A stretch of DNA of 64,000 nt from Albidovulum litorale (lineage in GTDB: Bacteria > Pseudomonadota > Alphaproteobacteria > Rhodobacterales > Rhodobacteraceae): NCBI RefSeq assembly GCF_025751495.1, contig NZ_JAOWKZ010000001.1, forward strand, positions 441,920-505,919. Direction: 5' to 3'. Both the position numbers and the translations under genes were made by a program. The notes under the pieces are model-generated. The model saw only the letters and a program-made list of their open reading frames with translations. It was not told the DNA's origin and searched no databases. Each line of letters opens with the position of its first letter. Within the stretch, counting starts at the first letter, position 1. Positions 24,241 to 33,321 of the stretch are shown here, in pieces.

Positions 24241-25029
24241 ATGAGCGACCCGATCCTTTTGCGCGACGATGCCGACGGCATCGCCACGCTGATCCTCAAT
24301 AGCCCCGGCAGCCTGAACGCGCTCTCTGACGCGATGCTGGCCGCGCTGAAGGACGCCTTCACGCGATTGGCGGACGACAAGGACATCCGCGTGGTAATCC
24401 TGAAAGGCGCGGGCAAGGCCTTCTGCGCCGGTCACGATCTGAAGGAAATGCAGGCAGGCCGCGCCGCGCCCGACAAGGGCCGCGCCTATTTCGCCGACCT
24501 CTTCGCCCGCTGCGCCAAGGTCATGCAGATGATCCCCGCTTTGCCCCAGCCGGTCATCGCCGAGGCGCATGGCATCGCCACCGCCGCCGGGTGCCAGCTT
24601 GTGGCCTCCTGCGATATGGCCGTCGCCGCCGAGGGCACAAGGTTCGGCGTTAACGGCGTCAATATCGGGCTCTTCTGTTCCACCCCCATGGTCGCGCTTT
24701 CGCGCAACGTGCCGCGCAAGGTCGCGTTCGAGATGTTGACAACCGGCCAGTTCATCGACGCCGCCCGCGCCGCCGAGGTCGGGCTGGTAAACAAGGTCGT
24801 GCCCAGCCAGACCCTGTCTGCCGAGACCCGGGTCCTCGCGGAAATCGTCGCGGCCAAACTCACCGCCGCCGTCAAGATCGGCAAGCGCGCCTTCTATGAC
24901 CAGATCGAGATGACGCGGGCCGAGGCCTACGACCACGCCGCCGCCGTGATGGTCGAAAACATGCTCTGGCGTGACACCGAGGAAGGTATCTCGGCGTTTA
25001 TCGAAAAACGAAAACCCGACTGGGCCTGA
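24241..25029 (+). CDS. Enoyl-CoA hydratase/isomerase family protein (ECHDC3-like)
   Basis: The 262-residue crotonase-fold protein has the oxyanion segment KAFCAGHDLKEM. The usual glutamate-containing PExxLG loop is replaced by GVNIGLFCSTPMVALSRNV. That sequence marks the ECHDC3-like subgroup, in which the two hydratase glutamates are not conserved, so classic hydratase activity is doubtful. It may act on another acyl-CoA reaction. Confidence 0.88.
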   Translation: MSDPILLRDDADGIATLILNSPGSLNALSDAMLAALKDAFTRLADDKDIRVVILKGAGKAFCAGHDLKEMQAGRAAPDKGRAYFADLFARCAKVMQMIPALPQPVIAEAHGIATAAGCQLVASCDMAVAAEGTRFGVNGVNIGLFCSTPMVALSRNVPRKVAFEMLTTGQFIDAARAAEVGLVNKVVPSQTLSAETRVLAEIVAAKLTAAVKIGKRAFYDQIEMTRAEAYDHAAAVMVENMLWRDTEEGISAFIEKRKPDWA

Positions 25030-25034
25030 CCCTC

Positions 25035-25086
25035 CCACTTTCTGTCTGAAAATACTCCGGGGGCCCGGGGGCTGGCCCCCGGCCCG
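25035..25086. repeat. Dispersed 'AATACTCC' plus GC-hairpin element
   Basis: CACTTTCTGTCTG and AAAATACTCCGG are followed by GGGGGC/GCCCCC-type inverted repeats, between two convergent genes. It may double as a bidirectional terminator. Confidence 0.75.
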
Positions 25087-25089
25087 ACT

Positions 25090-26268
25090 TCAGATCCCGC
25101 GCGTCCTCAGCCAGACCGCGAGGCCGAGCGCCACAAGCGCGGCCACCAGCGTCACCCATAGAAGCAATGTCACGCCCCCCGCCCCAATGAGAAGCGCCCC
25201 GAGGAACGGCGCTGCCGCCCCGGCGGTCAGCGGCGCCATGGCGAGCGCCCCGCTCACCGCGCCGAAGTTGTCCTGCCCCAGCGCCTCTGCCGTCAACAGC
25301 GGGCGCAGGATCGACTGGATGCCGATCGACGCGCCCTGAAGCACGGCATAGATCACCAGAAGCCAGACCTGACCGGTCGCGATCAAGAGCGCCACGCTGG
25401 CAAGGCTCATACCCAGCGCGATGCCGCGCGCAACGGGGCCGGACTTGGCGCGCGCGCCCGCCAGCATCACAATGATGCGCCCCGCCACCTGCATCGGGCC
25501 GACGGTGGAGGCGATCAGAACGGCCAGTCCTTGCGGCGCTCCCCGGTCGGTCAGGATCGGCAGGGCGAAGGTAAAGAGCATCGTGTGATTGCCCATCAGA
25601 AGCCCGAAGAACGCCGCAAGCGCCCAGAAATCCGGTCGCTTCAGCACGGCGCGGATCGCGCCGGGCGGCGTTGCCACCATCGGCCCGCCACGCCGCTCGC
25701 CGCGCCTGAGGAACCGCACGCCGAAGACATTGGCGGGCAGCGTCACCGCGAGCTGAACCGCCGCGAAGACCAGAACCGCGCCGCGCCAGCCCAGTGCCTC
25801 ACCCGTCAGCGCGCCAAGCGGAAAGGCGAAGGTGGAGGCGAAACCCGCGACCAACGTCACCCTGATGATGCCGGTCCGCGCCTCCCGCCCCAGTCGTCGC
25901 GTCAGGAAAGAAAAGCAGGTCTCATAAAGGCTCGCGGCCTGCGCGCAGCCGATGACGATCCAGAGCGCATACCAGAGCCAGAGCACCTCGACCCGCGACA
26001 GGGCCGCCAGACACACTGCCCCCAAAGCCGCCGCGCCGCCCAGAAGCGCCCCGCCATAGCCCTTGTCCACCAACCGCCCCGAAAACGGCGCCAGCCCCGC
26101 CTGCGTCAGAAGCGCCAGCGTCGGCCCGAGCGCCAGTTCCGCCCGGCTCCAGCCGCTTCCGTCCTCCAGCGCCAGGATGATCGCCCCGAAGATATAGACC
26201 AGCGACGCGAAGCCCGCCGTCTGACCCACCGCAAGCAGCCAGACGCCGATGCTGTCGTCGCGGGACAT
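25090..26268 (-). CDS. MFS transporter
   Basis: The 392-residue protein has about twelve hydrophobic segments, typical of the major facilitator superfamily: a first helix at GVWLLAVGQTAGFASLVYIFG and a loop RLVDKGYGGALLGG resembling motif A. Substrate is not evident. The start at 26268 lies 4 bases past the stop of the M32 peptidase gene, so the two form a unit. Confidence 0.88.
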   Translation of the reverse strand: MSRDDSIGVWLLAVGQTAGFASLVYIFGAIILALEDGSGWSRAELALGPTLALLTQAGLAPFSGRLVDKGYGGALLGGAAALGAVCLAALSRVEVLWLWYALWIVIGCAQAASLYETCFSFLTRRLGREARTGIIRVTLVAGFASTFAFPLGALTGEALGWRGAVLVFAAVQLAVTLPANVFGVRFLRRGERRGGPMVATPPGAIRAVLKRPDFWALAAFFGLLMGNHTMLFTFALPILTDRGAPQGLAVLIASTVGPMQVAGRIIVMLAGARAKSGPVARGIALGMSLASVALLIATGQVWLLVIYAVLQGASIGIQSILRPLLTAEALGQDNFGAVSGALAMAPLTAGAAAPFLGALLIGAGGVTLLLWVTLVAALVALGLAVWLRTRGI

Positions 26269-26272
26269 GACT

Positions 26273-27757
26273 TCAGAGCCCGTAGAGATCGCCGAACTTG
26301 GCGTCGAGATAGTCAAGCAGCGGCGCTTCGCTGGGGGCAAAACCACAGGCCCGTTCGATCACCTCTGCCGGGCGGTACAGCCCGCCGAAGCGCTGCACCT
26401 TCGCCGCCAGCCAGTCGGTTGCCGGTCTCGCATCGCCGCGCGCCAGATCGGCGTCAATATCAGGCAGGTCGGCCCGCAAGGCCTTCATCAGGCATCCGGC
26501 ATAGACATTGCCGAGCGTATAGGTCGGGAAATAGCCGAAAAGCCCCACCGACCAATGCACATCCTGCAAGACCCCGTTCGCGGGCCGGTCGACCTTCACG
26601 CCGAAATCCTCGGCAAAGCGGGCATTCCACGCCGCCTCCAGATCGGCCACTTCAAGGACCCCCGCCATCACCTGCCGCTCCAAATCAAAGCGCATCATGA
26701 TGTGCAGGTTGTAATGCACCTCGTCGGCCTCGGTGCGGATATAGCCCGACTGGACCCGGTTGACCGAGCGATAGAACTCCTCCGCCGTCGCCACGCCGAA
26801 ATCGCCGAACGTGTCGCGCATCCGCCCGTGCAGCCAGCCGGTGAAGGCCCGCGACCGGCCCAACTGGTTTTCATAGATCCGGCTCTGGCTTTCATGCACC
26901 CCCATCGACACGCCCGCGCCTAAGGGCGTGAAAAGATGGTCGGGGTCGATCGCCAGTTCGTAACAGGCATGACCGACCTCGTGGATCGTCGAATAAAGGC
27001 AGTTGAAGGGATCGGCCTCCACCACCCGCGTGGTGATCCGGGCATCGTTGCCGGAGCCCGAGGAGAACGGATGCACCGCCAGATCGAGCCGCCCCCGATT
27101 CCAGTCATAACCAAAGGCCGTGGCAAGCTCGCGCGCCAGTGCCAGTTGCCCTTCCTTGGCAAATGTCCCTTTGACCGGCGCGGGGTGCCCCGCAGCCCCC
27201 AGCACTTTTTCCCTAAGCGCCACAAGGCGCGGCCGCATACGGCCGAACATAGCGCCAATTGTCGCGGCCGTGGCGCCCGGTTCGTAATCGTCCAGAAGTG
27301 CGTCATAGACATCGCCGCCGCCGAACCCGGCTTCCGCCAGTGCCTGCCCCTTCTCGCGCATCAGCGCCACGACCTTTTCGAAGACCGGCAGGAAATGCGC
27401 GACATCGTCCTTCGCCCGCGCCTCGGCCCAGATGCCCTGCGCGACACTCGTCACCCGCGCGATCTCGGCCGCCAGCCTTCCGGGAACGGCGACGTTGCGG
27501 TGATAGGACCGCCCGATTAGGTCGAGCGCCCGCGCCCCCGCCGCATCCGTCGCTTTGGCCGAGGCGAGCCAGTCACCCACGCGCGGATCGGTGCGCCGGG
27601 AATGCAGCACGCCCTCGATCGCCGCCATCTCCTCGCCGCGCTGTTCGGCGGCACCCTCGGGCATCATGGTTTCCTGATCCCAGCCCAGACGGCCCGCGAT
27701 CTGCGCCAGCGCCTCTGTTTCGCGCTGAAAGGCCATGAGGTCGGCAAAGGCGGTCAT
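26273..27757 (-). CDS. Carboxypeptidase Taq (M32 metallopeptidase)
   Basis: The 494-residue protein is a thermostable carboxypeptidase-1-like M32 enzyme. The zinc motif HEVGH lies in YSTIHEVGHACYEL, with downstream GVSMGVHESQSRIYENQLGRS supplying further ligands. The N-terminal LGWDQETMMPEGAAEQRGEEM is the family signature. It removes C-terminal amino acids in the cytoplasm. It follows ctaA on the same strand with a three-base gap. Confidence 0.95.
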   Translation of the reverse strand: MTAFADLMAFQRETEALAQIAGRLGWDQETMMPEGAAEQRGEEMAAIEGVLHSRRTDPRVGDWLASAKATDAAGARALDLIGRSYHRNVAVPGRLAAEIARVTSVAQGIWAEARAKDDVAHFLPVFEKVVALMREKGQALAEAGFGGGDVYDALLDDYEPGATAATIGAMFGRMRPRLVALREKVLGAAGHPAPVKGTFAKEGQLALARELATAFGYDWNRGRLDLAVHPFSSGSGNDARITTRVVEADPFNCLYSTIHEVGHACYELAIDPDHLFTPLGAGVSMGVHESQSRIYENQLGRSRAFTGWLHGRMRDTFGDFGVATAEEFYRSVNRVQSGYIRTEADEVHYNLHIMMRFDLERQVMAGVLEVADLEAAWNARFAEDFGVKVDRPANGVLQDVHWSVGLFGYFPTYTLGNVYAGCLMKALRADLPDIDADLARGDARPATDWLAAKVQRFGGLYRPAEVIERACGFAPSEAPLLDYLDAKFGDLYGL

Positions 27758-27760
27758 TTT

Positions 27761-28909
27761 TTATCCCCGGATCGTCGCGGTGATCGGATATTGCGCCCGG
27801 TGCCGCGCTCGGATCACGGCGACCCAGACCGCGACCGCGCCCAACTGGTGGATGAGCCCGAGCGACAGGGGGGCGGCATGGACAACCGTAACGATGCCCA
27901 GCACCACCTGCGCGGCCAAAGCCACGATCACGAAGGTAAAGGCCCCGCGTGTCGCCGGATGGGCAGACCGGCGCCCCCGCAGCCAGACGACGATGCCAAA
28001 GGCCAGCAGAAGATAACCCGCCATCCGGTGAACAAACTGCACCAGCCCCGGATTTTCGAAGAAGGCCAGCACCGCCGGTCCGCCCTCGGGCAGATAGAAC
28101 GCGTCAGCCGGGAAGAAACTCTCCCCCATCAGCGGCCAGGTCGGAAAGGCCCGGCCCGCGTCGATCCCTGCCACCAAGGCACCAAGCAGGATCTGGAGAA
28201 AGGCGAAATGCATCAGCCCCGTCGACATGGAGAAAAGCTTTGCCTCGCGCGACCTGCGCGCCTGCAACAGCTCTGTCTCGCGCCGCGACAGCGACAGCAT
28301 ATACCAGGCGATCAGCCCGAGGATCGCGAAGGCGAGCCCCAGATGGACCGCAAGGCGGTAGGAGGCGACATCGACCATGCGCCCCGTCAGGCCGGACGAC
28401 ACCATCCACCAGCCGATGACCCCCTGCAACCCGCCGAGCGCACCAAGGCTCGCGAGCCGTCCCGTCCAGCCGGCGGGCATGCGTTTCGTCGCCCAGAAGA
28501 AGAGGAAGCCCACGGCCCAGACCAGCCCGACAAATCGGCCAAGCTGGCGGTGACCCCATTCCCACCAATAGATCGTCTTGAACTCCTCAAGTCCCATCTG
28601 ATGGTTCTGCAACTGAAATTCCGGGCTGGCCTGATACTTGGCGAATTCGGCCTGCCACTCAGCGGCATTCATCGGCGGCAGCGCACCGGTCACGGGCCGC
28701 CACTCGGTGATCGACAACCCGCTGTCCGTCAGCCGCGTCAGACCGCCGACCGCGATCATCGCGACGACCAGCGCGAAGAGAATGGCAAGCCAGATCCGCA
28801 CAGCACCGCGCGCACCGCCCCGGCCCTGATCGATCATGCCGCCTTGTGGCGTGGCAGCGGATTTCTGCCCCTCACCGACCTCTTCGAAAATACTGCGTTT
28901 GCCGGCCAT
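27761..28909 (-). CDS. ctaA: Haem A synthase (COX15/CtaA)
   Basis: The 382-residue integral membrane protein converts haem O to haem A for cytochrome oxidase. Haem-site histidines are in EWGHRQLGRFVGLVW, RLAVHLGLAF, VHRMAGY and LIHQLGAVAV, arranged as in alphaproteobacterial type-2 CtaA with eight helices. The start MAGKRSIFEE at 28909 is preferred over one 27 bases upstream. It leads the ctaA-M32-MFS run. Confidence 0.95.
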   Translation of the reverse strand: MAGKRSIFEEVGEGQKSAATPQGGMIDQGRGGARGAVRIWLAILFALVVAMIAVGGLTRLTDSGLSITEWRPVTGALPPMNAAEWQAEFAKYQASPEFQLQNHQMGLEEFKTIYWWEWGHRQLGRFVGLVWAVGFLFFWATKRMPAGWTGRLASLGALGGLQGVIGWWMVSSGLTGRMVDVASYRLAVHLGLAFAILGLIAWYMLSLSRRETELLQARRSREAKLFSMSTGLMHFAFLQILLGALVAGIDAGRAFPTWPLMGESFFPADAFYLPEGGPAVLAFFENPGLVQFVHRMAGYLLLAFGIVVWLRGRRSAHPATRGAFTFVIVALAAQVVLGIVTVVHAAPLSLGLIHQLGAVAVWVAVIRARHRAQYPITATIRG

Positions 28910-28996
28910 CGCGCCCTCCGTTCGACGGGCGGACACTATGCAACCGCAAGGTCGGCTTCAAGGCCAGACGGCCATGCGTCCCGCCGAGCCCGGTTC

Positions 28997-29021
28997 GAAA
29001 AGTTTTGGGTCAAAACTTTTC
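28997..29021. repeat. Hairpin 1 of a tandem hairpin pair
   Basis: GAAAAGTTTTG and CAAAACTTTTC form an eleven-base perfect stem with a GGT loop, in the gap between trmJ and ctaA. Hairpin 2 starts four bases later. Confidence 0.75.
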
Positions 29022-29024
29022 AAT

Positions 29025-29055
29025 ATGGAAGGATTTTGTCTCAAAATCCTTCCAT
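29025..29055. repeat. Hairpin 2 of a tandem hairpin pair
   Basis: ATGGAAGGATTTTG and CAAAATCCTTCCAT form a 14-base perfect stem with a TCT loop, 14 bases after the trmJ stop. It is a possible terminator or a mobile palindromic repeat. Confidence 0.75.
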
Positions 29056-29069
29056 AGCCGCACCCGACT

Positions 29070-29807
29070 TCATTTTCCGGCTTTGCGCACAATCTGGCGC
29101 AGCACCCCGTGCAGCGTCTGCACATCGGCCCGCGTCAGCGGCATCCGGCTCCAGAGATTGCGCAGATTCAGCTTCATCCCCTCGGCCTTGGTCGCAGGAA
29201 AGAAGAACCCGGCCTCCTCCAGCCGCTCTTCATAATGATCTCCCAGCTTTTCGACCTCGATCGCGGGGGCAAGCTCGGTTCCTGCCAGTTCCAGCACCTC
29301 GGGCGGGGTCTGATCGCCCTGCCGCCGCCACTCATAGGCGCAGAGCAGCACCGCCTGACCGAGATTGAGCGAGGCGAAATCCGGGTTCACCGGGATTGAG
29401 ATGATCGCGTTTGCGCGGGAGATGTCCTCGTTCTCCAGCCCGGCACGTTCGGGTCCGAAAAGCACACCGACCCTCTGGCCGGAGGCCGAGAGCGCGCGGG
29501 CATGTTCCATCGCGCGTTCCGGCGTCATCACCGGCTTGGTCAGGTCGCGCGAGCGCGCGGTCGTCGCAAAGATATAGGAACAGTCGTGGATCGCCTCCGG
29601 CAGCGTCTCGAAGACGCCCGCATGGTCCAGCACCTTCCCCGCCGCACCCGAGGCCATGGCGACGGCGCGCGGATTGGGCCAGCCGTCGCGCGGATCAATC
29701 AGCCGCATGTGCGAAAGACCGAAATTCAGCATCGCCCGCGCCGCTGCGCCGATATTCTCGCCCATCTGCGGGCGAACGAGGATGAAGGCGGGCTGAAGGT
29801 CGGACAT
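29070..29807 (-). CDS. trmJ: tRNA (cytidine/uridine-2'-O-)-methyltransferase TrmJ
   Basis: The 245-residue SPOUT enzyme begins with FILVRPQMGENIGAAARAM and has the AdoMet knot motifs GVLFGPERAGLENEDI and ISIPVNPDFASLNLGQAV, the signature of TrmJ acting at position 32 of tRNAs. The tandem hairpins downstream probably end its transcript. Confidence 0.93.
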   Translation of the reverse strand: MSDLQPAFILVRPQMGENIGAAARAMLNFGLSHMRLIDPRDGWPNPRAVAMASGAAGKVLDHAGVFETLPEAIHDCSYIFATTARSRDLTKPVMTPERAMEHARALSASGQRVGVLFGPERAGLENEDISRANAIISIPVNPDFASLNLGQAVLLCAYEWRRQGDQTPPEVLELAGTELAPAIEVEKLGDHYEERLEEAGFFFPATKAEGMKLNLRNLWSRMPLTRADVQTLHGVLRQIVRKAGK

Positions 29808-29872
29808 CAGATGTTTCCTCTCGGGTCGCGGGCCTGATACTTTGACCTTGCTTCTATCGCAAGGAGGCCGCC

Positions 29873-30199
29873 ATGGCCTGGGACGAGGGGCTGGCGCAGG
29901 TCCTGCGCGACGATCTGGCCGATCTGCCGATCCGCGAACAGAAGATGTTCGGCGGGCTCTGTTTCCTGATGAACGGCAATATGCTCTGCGGCATCCACAA
30001 GGGCGGCACGATGTTCCGCGTCGGCAAGCCGAACATGGCGGCAGCCCTTGCCGTGCCCGGCGCGGGGCCGATGACCTTCACCGGCAAGCCCATGGGCGGG
30101 ATCATCGAATTCAGCCTCGAGGCCACGGCCGACGATGCGCGGCGGGGCACAGTTCTGGCGCTGGCGCTCGGTTTCGTGAAAACCCTGCCTGCAAAGTAG
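29873..30199 (+). CDS. TfoX N-terminal domain protein
   Basis: The 108-residue protein matches the TfoX_N family: IREQKMFGGLCFLMNGNMLCGIHKGG and a following FRVG strand. Stand-alone TfoX_N proteins are widespread; competence regulation is known only for larger enterobacterial and Vibrio members. A strong AAGGAGG site precedes the ATG. Confidence 0.85.
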   Translation: MAWDEGLAQVLRDDLADLPIREQKMFGGLCFLMNGNMLCGIHKGGTMFRVGKPNMAAALAVPGAGPMTFTGKPMGGIIEFSLEATADDARRGTVLALALGFVKTLPAK

Positions 30200-30263
30200 G
30201 GCCATAGCCAAGCAGACAATTCTGCGCTAATCGGCAGCGGAACCGAAAGACCCGGAGCCACCC

Positions 30264-30887
30264 ATGGCCGAAAACGACCGCCCGCAGATCTACCTCATCA
30301 CGCCGCCCGATCTCGATCTGGAGGTCTTTCCCGACCGGCTCGCCGCCGTTCTGGATGCCGAAGAGATCGCCTGCATTCGCCTTGCAATCGCCGGGGGCGA
30401 CGAGGACCGGATCGGCCGGGCGGCGGATGCGGTGCGGATGGTCGCGCATGAGCGTGACGTGGCCGTCGTGATCGAGACGCATCTGAAACTGGCCGAACGC
30501 CACGGGCTAGACGGGGTTCACCTGACCGACGGCGCGCGTAATATCCGGGACGCCCGCAAGACGCTCGGGGCCGACGCCATCGTCGGCGCCTTCTGCGGCA
30601 CGTCGCGGCATGAGGGGATGAATGCCGGCGAGGCCGGGGCCGATTACGTGTCCTTCGGCCCCGTCGGCGCCACCGCGCTCGGCACCGGCGCCCGCGCCGA
30701 CCGTGAACTCTTCGCCTGGTGGTCCGAGATGATCGAGGTCCCGGTCGTTGCCGAAGGCGGGCTGACCGCCGACCTTGTGACCGACCTCGCCCCGGTCACG
30801 GATTTCTTCGGCATCGGGGCCGAGATCTGGTCAAGCGATGATCCCGTGGCCACCCTCAAAGTACTGATCGCCCGCTCTGCTCTGTAA
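30264..30887 (+). CDS. ThiE-like TIM barrel protein
   Basis: The 207-residue protein has the thiamine phosphate synthase barrel (GLDGVHLTDGARNIRDAR, GADYVSFGPVGATALG, PVVAEGGL). Usual ThiE landmarks are altered: the IINDRxDLA strand reads VIETHLKLA, and the pyrophosphate-site loop is changed (AFCGTSRHEG). It may have lost thiamine synthase activity or act on a related substrate. No thi genes adjoin it. Confidence 0.75.
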   Translation: MAENDRPQIYLITPPDLDLEVFPDRLAAVLDAEEIACIRLAIAGGDEDRIGRAADAVRMVAHERDVAVVIETHLKLAERHGLDGVHLTDGARNIRDARKTLGADAIVGAFCGTSRHEGMNAGEAGADYVSFGPVGATALGTGARADRELFAWWSEMIEVPVVAEGGLTADLVTDLAPVTDFFGIGAEIWSSDDPVATLKVLIARSAL

Positions 30888-30976
30888 TCAGGCAGTGTCA
30901 CTCATGTCCGGCCCAATGTGCCACGCGCCTCTTCAAGTCCGGCGCTAATGGTCAGCTCTGGACGGTGCGACGCCGA

Positions 30977-31402
30977 TTAAGAGACGCATTTGAGCATGTA
31001 GGCAGGCAACTTCCGCCGCCCGCCCGGAGAGTTCCTGCCGGTGGTAATGCCCGACGGCGTCGCTTCGGCACCCGTCCGGCCGATCCGCTTGCAGTGTTCC
31101 GAAAAGGCACGGATCACCGCCTCGCCGCTTGTCTTGGCGGGGTCGTAGGCCGCAAACACGGACTCGATCTTTTCACCACCGTAATCCTGCAAACCGTGAA
31201 CCCCGCCCGGCATGCCCCAGCCGATGAAGGTCTCCAACCCCTCCCTCACCGCCGCGTCGCGGATGATCATGGTCTTAAGCGCCTCTTCTTCCGCCCGGTA
31301 GCGGGCAATCTCTGCGGGATCTTCGGCACAGGCGGCAAGCGTTACGGTCGCCACCAGTGTTGCCATCGCTCCGGTTCGGGTTCTGCCTGTCCGTCGTTCC
31401 AT
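30977..31402 (-). CDS. Putative lipoprotein
   Basis: The 141-residue product has an arginine-rich start, a hydrophobic stretch and a lipobox-like LAAC at residues 22-25, suggesting a lipid-anchored periplasmic protein. The mature part is helical and charged (IARYRAEEEALKTMIIRDAAVREG) and then contains an IGWGMPGGVHGLQDYGG segment. No family was recognised. A shorter start at 31366 has GGAG upstream but would lose the positive N-terminus. Confidence 0.6.
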   Translation of the reverse strand: MERRTGRTRTGAMATLVATVTLAACAEDPAEIARYRAEEEALKTMIIRDAAVREGLETFIGWGMPGGVHGLQDYGGEKIESVFAAYDPAKTSGEAVIRAFSEHCKRIGRTGAEATPSGITTGRNSPGGRRKLPAYMLKCVS

Positions 31403-31505
31403 GCCCCTGCCTCCGTTTATCGGCACACATATTCCACCTGAACGTGTAAGAGGGTGACGGCGTACCGGCAAGTGAGTCCCCACATGTTCAGATGCCAGTC
31501 GGCCC

Positions 31506-31533
31506 TTGACTTTCACCCCCGCCTGCCTGATAA
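31506..31533 (+). promoter_or_regulatory. Predicted rplU-rpmA promoter
   Basis: TTGACT (31506-31511) and TGATAA (31528-31533) are 16 bases apart, in the 279-base gap before rplU. This leaves a leader of about 140 bases with several GC hairpins, such as CCCGCATCCCGGCGGG. Confidence 0.45.
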
Positions 31534-31681
31534 GCCCGCATCCCGGCGGGTCTCTCGGCCCGACCGGGATTCTATATTTGGTAATGTCGTCCCGAAAGGG
31601 GCGCGCTGCCCGAGGCGGGGAAACCCATAAACGCCGGATGATCCGGGGCCACAGGGCGCGGCAGAAATGAAGGAAAGACCC

Positions 31682-32203
31682 ATGTTCGCGGTCCTCAAGA
31701 CCGGTGGCAAGCAGTACAAGGTTCAGGCGGGCGATGTGCTCCGCGTGGAACTGATCGCAGCCGCCGCTGGTGACAAAGTCCAGTTCAACGAAGTTCTCAT
31801 GATCGGCGGCGACAAGCCGGTTCTGGGTGCGCCGCTCGTCAAGGGCGCTGCCGTCCAGGCCGAAGTCATCGACGACATCAAGGCCGACAAGGTCATCACC
31901 TTCTGGAAGCGCCGCCGCAAGCACTCCTCGCAGCGCACCCGTGGCCACCGCCAGAAGCTGACCCTGCTCCGCGTCACCGACATCCTCGCCTCCGGCGCGG
32001 ACAAGTCGGGCGTGAAGGAAGCCATCGGCACCCATGCCGCCCGCGTCGCCGCGCATAACAACGCGGCCCCGACGGAGAAGTCCGAGAAGGCCGAAAAGAA
32101 AGCTGCCCCGGCGAAGAAGGCCCCGGCCAAGAAAGCCGAAGCCAAGGCCGCCCCGGCAAAGAAAGCTGCGCCTAAGAAGGCCGCGGCCAAAGCGAAGGAG
32201 TAA
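31682..32203 (+). CDS. rplU: 50S ribosomal protein L21
   Basis: The 173-residue protein has the L21 core (MFAVLKTGGKQYKVQAGDVL; KVITFWKRRRKHSSQRTRGHRQ). A lysine/alanine-rich C-terminal tail of about 45 residues holds repeats of AAPAKKA, an extension found in many alphaproteobacterial L21 proteins. The ATG at 31682 follows AAGGAAAG. rpmA is six bases downstream. Confidence 0.97.
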   Translation: MFAVLKTGGKQYKVQAGDVLRVELIAAAAGDKVQFNEVLMIGGDKPVLGAPLVKGAAVQAEVIDDIKADKVITFWKRRRKHSSQRTRGHRQKLTLLRVTDILASGADKSGVKEAIGTHAARVAAHNNAAPTEKSEKAEKKAAPAKKAPAKKAEAKAAPAKKAAPKKAAAKAKE

Positions 32204-32209
32204 CACCCC

Positions 32210-32479
32210 ATGGCACATAAAAAGGCAGGCGGTTCCTCCCGCAACGGCCGCGACAGCGCTGGTCGCCGTCTCGGCGTGAAACTCTATGGCGGTCAGGAAG
32301 CGGTTCCGGGCGCCATCATCGTGCGTCAGCGCGGCACCACCTGGTGGCCGGGCGAAGGCGTCGGCATGGGTCGTGACCACACGATCTTTGCAACCGCCGA
32401 AGGCCGCGTGACCTTCAAGAAAGGTCTCAAGGGCCGCACCTTTATTTCGGTCCTCCCGGCAGCGGAGGCAGCCGAGTAA
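32210..32479 (+). CDS. rpmA: 50S ribosomal protein L27
   Basis: The 89-residue protein begins [20 protein letters not shown], the invariant L27 N-terminus that reaches the peptidyl transferase centre. It has no Firmicutes-type cleavable extension. It ends the rplU operon ahead of a strong terminator. Confidence 0.98.
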   Translation: MAHKKAGGSSRNGRDSAGRRLGVKLYGGQEAVPGAIIVRQRGTTWWPGEGVGMGRDHTIFATAEGRVTFKKGLKGRTFISVLPAAEAAE

Positions 32480-32509
32480 GCCGAACCTTTACAATCGGAT
32501 TGTAGACGG

Positions 32510-32541
32510 GGACCGGCTGAAAGGCCGGTCCCTTTTCTTTT
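32510..32541 (+). terminator. Intrinsic terminator of rplU-rpmA
   Basis: GGGACCGGC and GCCGGTCCC surround a TGAAAG-type loop and are followed by TTTTCTTTT. The rest of the 297-base gap up to the next gene shows nothing convincing. Confidence 0.92.
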
Positions 32542-32776
32542 ACAGGCAGGAGTTTGCCAGTGTACGGTTTCAATGAGGCAGTGATGAGCATGATCACGGT
32601 ACGTGTGAACGGCGCAAGCTTGATCCGGTCATGCTCACGCCCCATTTGGGGTGTATCGGGCAGCGTGGCGCCCAAAGCGGCCGGGAGGGTCGCGCGTCAC
32701 ATTGCGAGTGTCGGACGGGGCATGGCTGGTAGGGCGGCCGTGATCCTCGCCATTCGTTGAGGAGGAGGAAGAGTTC

Positions 32777-33316
32777 ATGATGCAGGAACCGATCGTCGTC
32801 CAGCCCGCGCTGGCGGCCGAGCGTTTTGTACTGCGTCCCTTGCGGATGTCAGATGCCGGCCTCATCGAGATGTATACCGCCGACCGGCGCGTGGCCGAAG
32901 GTACGCGCACCATTCCGCACCCCCTGCCTCCCGGCGCGACCGCGGCGTTCATTGCCCGCATGCTTTCGGACGGACGGGGGGAGGATATCTGGGTCCTCGA
33001 CGGGTCTGAGCTTGGCCATGCCGAGGTGCTGGGCCTCGTCAGTCTGACACGGATGGAACGCGCGCAGAGCGAGATCAAATACTGGGTCGCGCCCGCCTTC
33101 TGGAACACCGGCTACGCGTCCGAGGCGGTTGCCGCCATCGTCGCGGCCAATCCCCAGCAGGCGCGCACACTCTTTGCCGAGGTCTTTCAGGACAATCCCG
33201 GCTCTGCCCGGGTGCTGACCAATTGCGGCTTCGAATATCTCGGCGATGCCGAGGCCTTCTCGGTCGCCCGCGGCGCCACTGCGCCGACCTGGACCTATCT
33301 GCGCAAGATGGCCTGA
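32777..33316 (+). CDS. GNAT family N-acetyltransferase
   Basis: The 179-residue RimJ/RimL-like protein has LAAERFVLRPLRMSDAGLIEMY, the GNAT core IKYWVAPAFWNTGYASEAVAA and the C-terminal NPGSARVLTNCGFEYLG. A GAGGAGGAGGAAGAG site precedes the start. The substrate is unknown. A second, frameshifted GNAT gene begins five bases downstream. Confidence 0.88.
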   Translation: MMQEPIVVQPALAAERFVLRPLRMSDAGLIEMYTADRRVAEGTRTIPHPLPPGATAAFIARMLSDGRGEDIWVLDGSELGHAEVLGLVSLTRMERAQSEIKYWVAPAFWNTGYASEAVAAIVAANPQQARTLFAEVFQDNPGSARVLTNCGFEYLGDAEAFSVARGATAPTWTYLRKMA

Positions 33317-33321
33317 CGAAA

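Noticed and set aside
31403-32380. Minus-strand open frame running upstream from the lipoprotein gene across rplU
   Set aside because: The upper part is antisense to the certain L21 gene and has no family character; only the C-terminal 141 codons are kept as a lipoprotein.
32554-32760. A 68-codon plus-strand frame between rpmA and the acetyltransferase
   Set aside because: The start is uncertain, composition is unremarkable and no family or membrane pattern supports it.
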